Assembly (NCBI GenBank): GCA_902596545.1
Contig: CACJUH010000005.1
Coordinates: 44,437-108,436, forward strand
Length of the DNA stretch: 64,000 nucleotides
Reading direction: 5' to 3'
Source: an uncultured Candidatus Actinomarina sp.
GTDB taxonomy: Bacteria > Actinomycetota > Acidimicrobiia > Actinomarinales > Actinomarinaceae
Under the pieces are notes generated by a model, which was not told the DNA's origin, ran no database searches, and was given only the letters and a program-made list of their open reading frames with translations. Positions within the stretch are counted from its first letter, which is position 1, and every line of letters begins with the position of its first letter. Below, in pieces: positions 25,176 through 32,837 of this stretch. The position numbers and the translations under genes are program-made.

Positions 25176-25781
25176 ATGGTCAGAGTAAACAGAGTAAGAA
25201 GAATAATTAGAAAAATAGACCCTTGGACCGTATTAAAAGTCACACTAGTACTTAATTTTGTTGTTGCACTAACTGTGGTGCTTGGATTGTCAATAATGTG
25301 GGTTCTATTGGTTAATGCAGGAGTTCCACAAGGCCTTGAAGATATTGCAAGAAGACTTGCTCTTCTAGATCAAGACGCCTCGCTTGTCGGAAATATTGAA
25401 ACACTCTTTACAAGTGTAGTTTCTCTAGCAGCAGTTTATATGCTGACCCAAACAGCCCTCGCTACTATTAGCGCCTTTTTCTATAACCTCGTTTCAGACC
25501 TTGTTGGGGGTATTGAAGTTGTCGTATTAGAGGAGTCTCATTTAGAAACACCTCAGAAGACAACAACAGAGGAAATTAAAACTCAGAATAAAAACGAACA
25601 AAAAGAAACAGTTCTGATGTCAATCGTCAATTCTATTAAAAAAGTAAGAAAAGAATCCTTAGAAGAGGTAAGTTTGCCTAAAGAAGATTTACCAAGACCA
25701 GACGTCCCAAGAGATATTGAAGAACCTACTCTTATGGACGCATTAAAAAATACAGAAAACGAAGAAGACGACGAAAACTAA
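25176..25781 (+). CDS. DUF3566 membrane protein (Rv0007-like)
   Basis: A 201-residue protein with a basic N-terminus (RVNRVRRIIRKIDPW), two membrane helices (residues ~17-45 and ~80-105) and a long charged cytoplasmic tail rich in E and K. The segment DPWTVLKVTLVLNFVVALTV and the end of helix 2 match DUF3566, an actinobacterial family found directly downstream of gyrA. Function unknown. In Mycobacterium the charged region is N-terminal, whereas here it is C-terminal. Two nucleotides separate it from gyrA. Confidence 0.88.
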   Translation: MVRVNRVRRIIRKIDPWTVLKVTLVLNFVVALTVVLGLSIMWVLLVNAGVPQGLEDIARRLALLDQDASLVGNIETLFTSVVSLAAVYMLTQTALATISAFFYNLVSDLVGGIEVVVLEESHLETPQKTTTEEIKTQNKNEQKETVLMSIVNSIKKVRKESLEEVSLPKEDLPRPDVPRDIEEPTLMDALKNTENEEDDEN

Positions 25782-25800
25782 TCTGCTACTATTCATCAAG

Positions 25801-25881
25801 AATAATGGAGCGAAGTTAGTGAAAATCTAACACTGTCCCGCAACTGTAATTCGAAAGATAAGTCAGGTCGCCTTCATTATT
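25801..25881 (+). promoter_or_regulatory. Cobalamin riboswitch
   Basis: The core motif GTTAGTGAAAATCTAACAC followed by TGTCCCGCAACTGT is the hallmark of the B12 aptamer, and AGTCAGGTCGCCT is the downstream B12-box counterpart. The ends pair as P1 (AATAATG 25801-25807 with CATTATT 25875-25881). The aptamer is compact (about 80 nt), with no room for the large P7-P10 extension, so it is probably the class II type common in marine sequences. It precedes the B12-binding lipoprotein gene by ~90 nt, which may hold the expression platform. Confidence 0.92.
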
Positions 25882-25967
25882 GTTAAGACAACAGTCCTCG
25901 AGAGAAGGAATGAAGTTTCTAGAAATTCTTGAAGTTTCTTTATTTTCTCAAGGTAAGAAAGGAAAAT

Positions 25968-26888
25968 ATGAAAACGAAACTTATTATTCTTGCCTTGTTT
26001 GTATCAATGTGTTCAAACCAAGCGCAAGAAAAGAATGAAGTAAAAATTATTTCATTGTCTACAACTCACACTGAAATTATTCAATCATTAGGTGCAGAAA
26101 ATACATTAATTGCGGTTGATGCTTTTTCTGAAGTTGACTTCCCAGTCCAAAGAATTGACGCATACACAGTCACAGCTGAAGAGCTCGCACCCCTTGATGC
26201 AGATATGGTTATAGTTGCTTTTGATTTCAATGGCATTATTGAAGGATTGGAAGCACAAGAGATTAATCATATCCTTTTACCTCCTGCTAAAAATCTTGAA
26301 GATGTATATTCTCAAATTCAAATTATTGGAGAATTAGTAGATAAAAAAACTGTTGCACAAACACAAATAAGAGATATGAAGCTTGCAATTAATAGAATCA
26401 TAAGCAATTCAAATTATGAAAATATTACTGTTTATCACGAAATTGGTTATTCCTATGGAATTTATAGTGTAAATGCAAACTCATTAATTGGAGAAATTTA
26501 CAACTCACTTGGAATTATAAATATTGCTAACTCCGAGGAGGATCCTTTCGGAAGCGGATACCCCGCATTAACTGAAGAAATGGTAATAGAATCAAATCCT
26601 GACTTTATTGTTGTAGGACACTCTGACTATTTAAATAAAGACCTGTCAATTAGAGATGGTTGGGAAAACATAAATGCAGTCCAGAGTTCCAATGTATATT
26701 TTTTGGATGATACATTAGCCAGCAACTGGGGAACAACAACGCTAGAGCTTGTTGAAACTTTATCAGCTACTTTTGAAGAAAGTGCTGAAACCAACCCATA
26801 TTCAGACTATTTACTATTAGTATCATTATTGTTTTTAGTAATTATGCTATTTGTACTCACACGAGACAGTACAAGGGCAAAAGTATAA
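25968..26888 (+). CDS. btuF: BtuF-like B12-binding lipoprotein with C-terminal membrane anchor
   Basis: A ~306-residue periplasmic-binding-protein-like receptor (PF01497 type). It has a lipoprotein signal with lipobox SMCS at about residue 16, then KIISLSTTHTEIIQSLGAEN, a typical start of the Fe3+-siderophore/B12-binding fold, and NPDFIVVGH in the second lobe. Residues ~275-297 form a clear transmembrane helix followed by a basic end, unusual for this family. Start: ATG 25968 with AAAGGA upstream; a longer in-frame ATG at 25929 lacks a site. The cobalamin riboswitch implies B12 uptake. No BtuC or BtuD is adjacent. Confidence 0.85.
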   Translation: MKTKLIILALFVSMCSNQAQEKNEVKIISLSTTHTEIIQSLGAENTLIAVDAFSEVDFPVQRIDAYTVTAEELAPLDADMVIVAFDFNGIIEGLEAQEINHILLPPAKNLEDVYSQIQIIGELVDKKTVAQTQIRDMKLAINRIISNSNYENITVYHEIGYSYGIYSVNANSLIGEIYNSLGIINIANSEEDPFGSGYPALTEEMVIESNPDFIVVGHSDYLNKDLSIRDGWENINAVQSSNVYFLDDTLASNWGTTTLELVETLSATFEESAETNPYSDYLLLVSLLFLVIMLFVLTRDSTRAKV

Positions 26889-26898
26889 AGGAGAGTTC

Positions 26899-27807
26899 AT
26901 GAAAGGGTATCCAAACGACTTATATATTCTTGCATTTGACCATAGAGGCACACTAACAAAAGGCCTTCTTGGTGTTGAAGGCAGAGCTCCAACCGAGGAT
27001 GAAGTTTCTCGTGTGTCTTCCATGAAAGACATTATTTTTGATGGATTTCTTGAAGCACAAAACAAAGGTATAAACGGCGGAGACCCAGCGATCCTTGTTG
27101 ATGAGACTTTTGGTCTTCAAGTTCAAGAAAAAGCAAAAGAAATGGGAATAAAGTTTGCAGCCCCTGTTGAAAAGTCAGGACAAAAGATTTTTGACTTTGA
27201 ATACGGTAGTGATTTCGGTGAAAAAATAAAAGAAGTGAATGCAGATTTTGTAAAGATACTTGTACGTTGGAATCCTGGTGATGATTCTGATACTAGACAG
27301 GTTCAAGGTGAAAGAATAAAAACTCTTTCAGATTGGCTAGATGAAAACGAAAGAAAGTTCCTTTTAGAGTTTTTAGTACCTGCGACTGAAGAACAGCTAG
27401 CAAGTGTAGATGGAGACCAGGCTAAATATGACTCTGAGATAAGACCTAAGCTTGCAGTCCAAGTTGTTGAGGAAATGAGAGAAAAAGGTGCTGATCCAGA
27501 CATATGGAAAATTGAAGGCCTAGACACTATTGAAGATAATAAAAATGTTTCAAAAGTTATTAAAGATGGTGGAAGAGAAGATGTAATTGCTGTTGTTCTG
27601 GGAAGAGGAGCGAATGATGAAAAGGTTAATGAATGGCTCAGAGCAGGCTCATCTGTAGAGGGCTACAAAGGATTTGCAATTGGAAGATCAATATTTTGGA
27701 ACTCACTTAAAGGGTGGCATAGTGGTGATAAATCCAGAGAAGAAGCAGTTTCAGAAATTGCTGATTCTTATTTAAGTTTTATTTCGGTATATCAAAACGG
27801 GAGTTAG
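26899..27807 (+). CDS. DUF2090 aldolase-like protein (IolC C-terminal domain family)
   Basis: A ~302-residue protein beginning MKGYPNDLYILAFDHRGTLT, the typical start of DUF2090, a class-I-aldolase-like TIM barrel found alone or fused behind the sugar kinase IolC. Possible Schiff-base lysines are in FVKILVRW and WKIEGLD. Start: ATG 26899, 5 nt after AAAGGAGAG, an unusually strong ribosome-binding site for this window. It is followed after 3 nt by a PPi-type phosphofructokinase, suggesting joint action in sugar-phosphate metabolism. The specific reaction is unproven. Confidence 0.82.
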   Translation: MKGYPNDLYILAFDHRGTLTKGLLGVEGRAPTEDEVSRVSSMKDIIFDGFLEAQNKGINGGDPAILVDETFGLQVQEKAKEMGIKFAAPVEKSGQKIFDFEYGSDFGEKIKEVNADFVKILVRWNPGDDSDTRQVQGERIKTLSDWLDENERKFLLEFLVPATEEQLASVDGDQAKYDSEIRPKLAVQVVEEMREKGADPDIWKIEGLDTIEDNKNVSKVIKDGGREDVIAVVLGRGANDEKVNEWLRAGSSVEGYKGFAIGRSIFWNSLKGWHSGDKSREEAVSEIADSYLSFISVYQNGS

Positions 27808-27810
27808 AAA

Positions 27811-29013
27811 ATGCCACTAGGCAAAGCAGTTATTGGACAATCAGGTGGTCCAACAGCTGTCATAAACAGATCACTAGTGGGTTTTATTAAAGAAGCTACT
27901 AAATCAGATTTTGATGACATCCTAGGAGCAAAGCACGGATTAGAAGGAATGCTCAATGAAGATTTTGTAGATCTTTCAAATCTGTCTGAAGCACAACTTT
28001 ATGGCATTGGAAAAACACCTGCCGCAGCTTTAGGTTCAGTAAGAAAAAAGCCTACTGACTCAGATATAGAAAAACTTGTTTCAATTTTTGAACAACAGAA
28101 TATCAGAAACTTTTTCTACATAGGAGGTAATGATTCGGCTGAAACAGCTAATTTAGTTTCTGAAGGGGCAAAATCTATAGGATATGAAATGAAAGCATTC
28201 CATATACCTAAAACAATTGACAATGACTTACGCGAAACAGACCATTGTCCCGGATACGGTTCAGCAGCTCGATTTGTAGCCCATGCTTTTCAGGGTGATG
28301 ATGCAGACAATAGGAGTCTTAGAGGTATTAAAATAAACGTTTTAATGGGCAGACATGCAGGGTGGCTTACTGCTGCAAGCACCTTGGGGAAATCTACCGA
28401 AGAAGATGGTCCGCATTTAGTATATGTCCCTGAAAAAGTATTTAACATTGAAACCTTTTTGAAAGAAGTTAAAGAAGTATACGATTCGCTTGGAAGGTGT
28501 GTAGTCGCCGTTTCTGAAGGGATTCACAATGAAGATGGTGAATATTTTCTTCAAACATATGCTAGTGAAACAGGCTCTGGACTAGCAGGAAAAAAAGACA
28601 GTCATGGGAACATCCAACTTTCAGGCTCAGGTGCGCTAGGTGATACATTAACAAATATAGTTTCGCAACATATTGATGGTGCAAGAGTTAGGGCGGACAC
28701 TTTTGGTTATTTACAGAGATCATTTTTAGCGGATGTATCCGATATAGACGGTGAAGAAGCTGAGAGGGTTGGACACCATGCTGTAGTTTCTTCAAAAGAA
28801 TTACAGAGTGGATCGGTAATTCTTAAAAGACAACTGTCGGAAACATATCACTGCGATGTTGATGTTGTAGATTTGAGTAAAGTCGCTAAGCACACAAAAA
28901 TTATGCCTAAGGAATTTTTAGACGAATCCAAACCATATGTTACAAATGACTTTTTTGAATATGCCATGCCGCTTACCGGCGGAATAGAACCAAAAACCCA
29001 AATATTTGTATAA
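27811..29013 (+). CDS. pfp: 6-phosphofructokinase, pyrophosphate-dependent type
   Basis: A 400-residue group II/III phosphofructokinase. The phosphate-donor loop reads GGNDSAE (residue ~105) with Asp where ATP enzymes have Gly (GGDGS), and the catalytic loop reads PKTIDND (~133) with Lys where ATP enzymes have Gly (PGTIDND). Both features mark pyrophosphate dependence. MGRHAGWLTAAS is the substrate-binding motif. It interconverts fructose-6-phosphate and fructose-1,6-bisphosphate reversibly. It lies 3 nt after the DUF2090 gene and directly abuts the thioesterase ATG. Confidence 0.92.
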   Translation: MPLGKAVIGQSGGPTAVINRSLVGFIKEATKSDFDDILGAKHGLEGMLNEDFVDLSNLSEAQLYGIGKTPAAALGSVRKKPTDSDIEKLVSIFEQQNIRNFFYIGGNDSAETANLVSEGAKSIGYEMKAFHIPKTIDNDLRETDHCPGYGSAARFVAHAFQGDDADNRSLRGIKINVLMGRHAGWLTAASTLGKSTEEDGPHLVYVPEKVFNIETFLKEVKEVYDSLGRCVVAVSEGIHNEDGEYFLQTYASETGSGLAGKKDSHGNIQLSGSGALGDTLTNIVSQHIDGARVRADTFGYLQRSFLADVSDIDGEEAERVGHHAVVSSKELQSGSVILKRQLSETYHCDVDVVDLSKVAKHTKIMPKEFLDESKPYVTNDFFEYAMPLTGGIEPKTQIFV

Positions 29014-29448
29014 ATGTCAAAAATAAAACTATCAAAAGATCAATTCGAAGTTTTTTGGGAGGCAACAGTTCGATACTACGAATTAGATCCTCAAGGAGTA
29101 GTGCACAATGCTAACCACGTCGCATTTTTTGACCAAGCAATTACTGCCTATTTTAAGCATGTTAATTACGACTACTTGAGCGATATCGAAGAGACAAAAA
29201 AAGATTTTCACACCGTACAGGTTTTAGTTCAGTACAACAAACCTCTTTACTTTGATCAAGATATAGAAATTGGCGTCAAAATAAAAGAAATAGGGAATTC
29301 GAGCATGACTTGGATTATGGGAATGTTTCTAAAAGAAACAGGTGATTTAGTTAGCTCTTGCGAGGCTGTTCATGTCTATACAGATCAAACAACAATGAAG
29401 CCAACACCTATTACTGATGAACTTAAAGCAAAACTGAAGTTTAATTAA
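29014..29448 (+). CDS. Acyl-CoA thioesterase, 4-hydroxybenzoyl-CoA thioesterase (YbgC) family
   Basis: A 144-residue hotdog-fold protein. The catalytic motif is RYYELDPQGVVHNANHVAFF with the Asp nucleophile/base and the downstream HNANHV of the YbgC/FadM class. It hydrolyses acyl-CoA thioesters in the cytoplasm; chain length is not predictable. Its ATG follows the phosphofructokinase stop directly, so it is cotranscribed. It is followed by a leaderless-type promoter for the next gene. Confidence 0.88.
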   Translation: MSKIKLSKDQFEVFWEATVRYYELDPQGVVHNANHVAFFDQAITAYFKHVNYDYLSDIEETKKDFHTVQVLVQYNKPLYFDQDIEIGVKIKEIGNSSMTWIMGMFLKETGDLVSSCEAVHVYTDQTTMKPTPITDELKAKLKFN

Positions 29449-29463
29449 TCACCTCTTAAGCTG

Positions 29464-29469
29464 TAATAT
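29464..29469 (+). promoter_or_regulatory. -10 hexamer of a leaderless promoter (acyltransferase gene)
   Basis: TAATAT ends 7 nt before the ATG at 29477, and no Shine-Dalgarno sequence is present. This fits the leaderless pattern seen at several genes in the window. Confidence 0.45.
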
Positions 29470-29476
29470 TGTTCAT

Positions 29477-30568
29477 ATGAATCAAAGAAGATATGATATT
29501 GATGCATTGCGATCCATAGCAATGTTTCTTCTTATTTTTTATCATCTCGGAATTTCATTCACTTTGATTGCTCCACAAATCCTCTTTGTTCAGAATAAAA
29601 GAACGCCAGGGGGTATATGGCCGCTATTAAATATCATGAACAACTGGAGAATACCGCTTGTTTTTTTAATTGCAGGAGTCGCTCTAAGGCTTTCATTTAG
29701 CAAAAGAACTAAGATGCAGATATTCAAAGAGAGAGCAAAAATCCTTATCTTACCTTGGTTATTTGGAACTCTTGTATTTTCAACCTCTTCGGCTTTGATT
29801 GTTGGAAGATATTATAACTATTGGTGGCTAGACGAAATTAGTGAAGCTGTTTTCTTTGTTTTAGAATATGACGGACTACATCTATGGTTTTTGATTAATA
29901 TTTTTGTTTATTGTCTGGTTCTAATTCCGGTTTTGAATGTCATCTCAAAAGAAAACTTTATTGCTTCATTACTCAACAAACCTGGAGGCATATTTTTATT
30001 TGCAATTCCCATAATAGCTGAGGGGCACCTATTGAATCTAGCAAGGTTTAAAACTGAAACATATGGAGATTATTACAACTCATACGCGCTTACAGACCAT
30101 GGTTTTCTGCTTGGCTTTCTATGGTTTTTTATAGGAATAATTCTTACTTCTCAAGGGGATGCATTTTGGGAATCTAATAAAAAAAATTGGCGGTTACATC
30201 TAGCATTAGGTGCAATATCATATTTTTACAGATTTTTTAACAATTTCCTTGAAGATTACGCCTTGGACAACAGGCTGATAGCTTTCGAGTCTTTTAATTT
30301 TATTTTTGCACTTCTTGGCCTTGCTGCAGTTTACCTAAACAAAGATTCACCACAACTAACATATTATAAAACAGCAGTTTATCCTGTATATATTGTTCAC
30401 CTGCCGGTACAAATGGTAGTCATGTATTTTTTTGCTGGATCAAATATTCATCCGATAATAAAATTTCCAATTGCTCTATTTTTAATTTGTTTCTTATCTC
30501 TAACTATTTACCATGCTGTAAAAAATATCAAACTATTAAGACCCTTGTTTGGTCTAAGGAATAAATAA
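29477..30568 (+). CDS. Acyltransferase 3 family membrane protein (OpgC-like)
   Basis: A 363-residue integral membrane acyltransferase with about ten hydrophobic helices. The family signature RRYDIDALRSIAMFLLIFYH at the N-terminus includes the catalytic-type His near residue 23, and the arginine-rich end of the first pair (RIPLVFLIAGVALR) is typical. These enzymes O-acylate extracytoplasmic sugars or lipids. The acceptor here is unknown. It ends 2 nt before the first lipoprotein of the transport module, which may be cotranscribed. Confidence 0.9.
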   Translation: MNQRRYDIDALRSIAMFLLIFYHLGISFTLIAPQILFVQNKRTPGGIWPLLNIMNNWRIPLVFLIAGVALRLSFSKRTKMQIFKERAKILILPWLFGTLVFSTSSALIVGRYYNYWWLDEISEAVFFVLEYDGLHLWFLINIFVYCLVLIPVLNVISKENFIASLLNKPGGIFLFAIPIIAEGHLLNLARFKTETYGDYYNSYALTDHGFLLGFLWFFIGIILTSQGDAFWESNKKNWRLHLALGAISYFYRFFNNFLEDYALDNRLIAFESFNFIFALLGLAAVYLNKDSPQLTYYKTAVYPVYIVHLPVQMVVMYFFAGSNIHPIIKFPIALFLICFLSLTIYHAVKNIKLLRPLFGLRNK

Positions 30569-30570
30569 AT

Positions 30571-31062
30571 TTGAATAAAGTAACTCTTTTAATTTTTATT
30601 CTTTTTCTAAACTCATGCTCAACAACCAGTAATGAAGGAGTAGCTTCTCTATCTGAAAGCACAACCACCTCTTTAGTAATTGTAGAAGAAGATTATCCAG
30701 TTGTTTTAACTCAATGTTTAAACGAAGAAAAAGGTTACAACATAGCAACTCCATTTGATATAGAAGATTTAAAAACGACAATTAGTCAGTTAAGTAACAA
30801 TAAAGATGAGGAGCTGAAATTGGGAGAAGATGTCAACTATTGCATAAGCAAATATAATCTTTGGTCAGACTCATCCTCTGCAAACCCAGAAGAACTTGCA
30901 AAATTATATGATGAGAACCTTGAATTAGCTAAATGCTTAAGAGAAAAAGGGCTAAATGTTCCAGACCCAATCCAACAAGAACCCAAGGTTGATTTAAGTG
31001 GGCTCAAGGAACCTAAAGATGACATTATGCCGTTGTTACAAGAATGTGGTTGGCAAAAATAA
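30571..31062 (+). CDS. Lipoprotein with paired CxxExxG...P domains (paralogue 1)
   Basis: A 163-residue lipoprotein (TTG start, lipobox LNSC at ~16). After a Ser/Thr linker come two copies of a ~60-residue unit: QCLNEEKGYNIATP and KCLREKGLNVPDP, each with a second Cys ~55 residues later (NYCISKYNLW; LQECGW). The pattern C-x-R-E-x-G-x(4,5)-D-P recurs in three other lipoproteins in this locus. Paired Cys suggest one disulfide per unit. Similar short lipoproteins accompany MacB-type transporters in actinobacteria, by my recollection. Function unknown. Confidence 0.78.
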   Translation: MNKVTLLIFILFLNSCSTTSNEGVASLSESTTTSLVIVEEDYPVVLTQCLNEEKGYNIATPFDIEDLKTTISQLSNNKDEELKLGEDVNYCISKYNLWSDSSSANPEELAKLYDENLELAKCLREKGLNVPDPIQQEPKVDLSGLKEPKDDIMPLLQECGWQK

Positions 31063-31116
31063 GTATTAGATTTGTATAATAAAAAAATAAAGAAACTAAA
31101 AACACAGAAACATCTT

Positions 31117-31557
31117 ATGAAAAAATTAATACCTGAAAGAATCGAAAATAAAATTCCAAGTAACAAATTTGTCTATTACTTTTGTTGGTTACTAGTTGGG
31201 TTTAATTTATTTAGAAGCCTTGAACACATATTTGCAGAAGACGGTGGAGCCGAATCTATTGCAGGTATTCCACTAAGCAGCTATTCACCCGAAGCTGCAA
31301 ACAATATAGTTTCAATATTTGCGCAGTGGGGTTTTTCACAGCTAGTTTTAGCTTGCATTTTGCTTCTTGTTGTTTTAAAAATTAGAGAACTTGTTCCGCT
31401 TATGCTACTCATTATTGCTCTAGAAAATATTCTCAGAGTAGGAATTGGTTTCTACAAACCTTTAATTATAAGTGCAGATCCTCCGGGAGCACTGTCTCCC
31501 TTAATAGGTTTAGTAACTTTAATTTTCTTTTTTATTTCGATAAGAGAAAATCGTTAA
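31117..31557 (+). CDS. Four-helix membrane protein
   Basis: A ~146-residue protein with four predicted membrane helices (FVYYFCWLLVGFNLF, the FAQWGFSQLVLACILLLVV segment, LVPLMLLIIALENIL and the C-terminal LSPLIGLVTLIFFFIS). An arginine in helix 1 (FRSLEH) and charged loops are the only polar features. I chose ATG 31117 because the in-frame TTG at 31072 would add a very basic, unlikely leader. It lies between two paralogous lipoprotein genes, 4 nt before the second. Family not recognised. Confidence 0.72.
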   Translation: MKKLIPERIENKIPSNKFVYYFCWLLVGFNLFRSLEHIFAEDGGAESIAGIPLSSYSPEAANNIVSIFAQWGFSQLVLACILLLVVLKIRELVPLMLLIIALENILRVGIGFYKPLIISADPPGALSPLIGLVTLIFFFISIRENR

Positions 31558-31561
31558 AATT

Positions 31562-32149
31562 ATGAAAAAATATTTAACCATCTTCTTATTTGTATTTTTT
31601 CTCATCTCTGCATGTTCCGCTTCAGATGACTCACAAGGAGTTGTTTCTACAAAAGATTTATCAAGTGAAACTACGGTTACAACGATTGTAGAGGAAACTG
31701 CTCAAGAAGTTGTTTCAGCAGAAGACGCACAGCTTTTGCTGGCTAGGTGCTTAAGAGAAAATGGATATGACATTACAGATCCCAAAAACAATGAGAGCTT
31801 ACAAAGCGTTTTACGTCCAGTATTTTTAGCTGCTGATCAAAAAGGGAGAGAAGAACTTTTTGAGACAATTCAAACATGTGCTGAAGAAAATGATATTCCA
31901 CTAGGTGGTACAGCAGATTTCGAGAACCCTGAAGAAGTTGCTGATACATTAGACACTGAGCTCGAATTTGCACAATGTTTACGGGAAAAAGGGATAGAGG
32001 TGCAAGACCCTAATGCTGAAACACCTCTTAGATCTATTCTTATTGGTCTTGTGCAATCTGGACAATATCTTGAAGACCAAATTAGAGAAGCTGCTGGAGA
32101 GTGCTTTGACGACCTTGGGCTTGAACCACCACAACAAGGTGGTGGATAA
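31562..32149 (+). CDS. Lipoprotein with paired CLRExG domains (paralogue 2)
   Basis: A 195-residue lipoprotein: signal MKKYLTIFLFVFFLISAC with lipobox ISAC, a Ser/Thr linker, then two units RCLRENGYDITDP and QCLREKGIEVQDP, each followed by a distal Cys (QTCAEENDIP; GECFDDLGLEP). The end is Gln/Gly rich. Both units are closer to the consensus than in paralogue 1. It is the third gene of the transport module and starts 4 nt after the 4-helix protein. A binding or chaperone role for the adjacent exporter is inferred from context only. Confidence 0.82.
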   Translation: MKKYLTIFLFVFFLISACSASDDSQGVVSTKDLSSETTVTTIVEETAQEVVSAEDAQLLLARCLRENGYDITDPKNNESLQSVLRPVFLAADQKGREELFETIQTCAEENDIPLGGTADFENPEEVADTLDTELEFAQCLREKGIEVQDPNAETPLRSILIGLVQSGQYLEDQIREAAGECFDDLGLEPPQQGGG

Positions 32150-32162
32150 GACTAGGTTTCTT

Positions 32163-32168
32163 TATAAT
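32163..32168 (+). promoter_or_regulatory. -10 hexamer of a leaderless promoter (paralogue 3 lipoprotein)
   Basis: A consensus TATAAT is followed by exactly 6 nt and the ATG at 32175. No ribosome-binding site is present. This is the clearest example of the leaderless arrangement in the window and suggests an internal promoter in the lipoprotein-transporter locus. Confidence 0.6.
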
Positions 32169-32174
32169 TTTTCT

Positions 32175-32774
32175 ATGTTTAAAAAAGCTTCAGTAATATT
32201 AATTTTTCTAACAGCATGCTCTTTTTTTCAACAAGAAGAGCAATCTGTTGTCTCTGTTGCAGATACGGACAAAGGAAAAGAAGCAATTGCTCTAGGTGTT
32301 GAGCTAGTAGACGAACGAGAAGAAATTTCAGATGAAGATGCTCCTTTAGTTCTTGTCCAATGTGTAAATGAGTCTGGTTATAAATTTAAAGAGCCAAAAA
32401 ACTTTCTGGACCTATATACGACTATAGCTTCATATTTTGAAACAATAACTGAACAAGAGGCACAAGAACTTTGGAGTATTATTGAGGAATGTGCTTTGAA
32501 GTATAACTTGTGGGGTGTGGCTGATGAAAATCAGTTTGAAGATCCTGTCCAGGTATCAAAAGAGATTGATAGATCTCTATTCATGGCAAAATGTTTTCGA
32601 GAAAATGGCTATCCAAAAGTACCTGATCCAAACTATTTCAACAGAGAAGTTAGGCTAGATGCTTATATCGATGATGATTGGGAACTTAGAGAAGACGACC
32701 CAATTGTACAAACATGGCAAGCATGCGAAGAAAACCTTCCAGATGAATTAAAGGATGATGAATGGGATGAATAA
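32175..32774 (+). CDS. Lipoprotein with paired CxxExG domains (paralogue 3)
   Basis: A ~199-residue lipoprotein starting MFKKASVILIFLTACSFF (lipobox LTAC). The first unit is QCVNESGYKFKEP with distal Cys in EECALKYNLWGV, the second KCFRENGYPKVPDP with distal Cys in QACEENL. The Asp/Glu-rich end is acidic. The ECALKYNLWG stretch is closely similar to CISKYNLWSD of paralogue 1, showing common descent. I chose ATG 32175 over an in-frame ATG at 32013 that would lie deep inside the previous gene. Followed after 63 nt by the adaptor gene. Confidence 0.82.
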   Translation: MFKKASVILIFLTACSFFQQEEQSVVSVADTDKGKEAIALGVELVDEREEISDEDAPLVLVQCVNESGYKFKEPKNFLDLYTTIASYFETITEQEAQELWSIIEECALKYNLWGVADENQFEDPVQVSKEIDRSLFMAKCFRENGYPKVPDPNYFNREVRLDAYIDDDWELREDDPIVQTWQACEENLPDELKDDEWDE

Positions 32775-32837
32775 AAAACTTAATAAAATAATTTCACAGA
32801 AAGCGTGTAGATTTAATAAACTAATTGAATTAGAACA

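Noticed and set aside
27811..29013. ATP-dependent phosphofructokinase assignment
   Set aside because: GGND and PKTIDND carry the Asp and Lys typical of pyrophosphate enzymes; ATP enzymes have Gly at both places.
31072..31116. TTG-initiated upstream extension of the 4-helix protein
   Set aside because: It would add a strongly basic 15-residue leader; the ATG at 31117 gives a normal topology.
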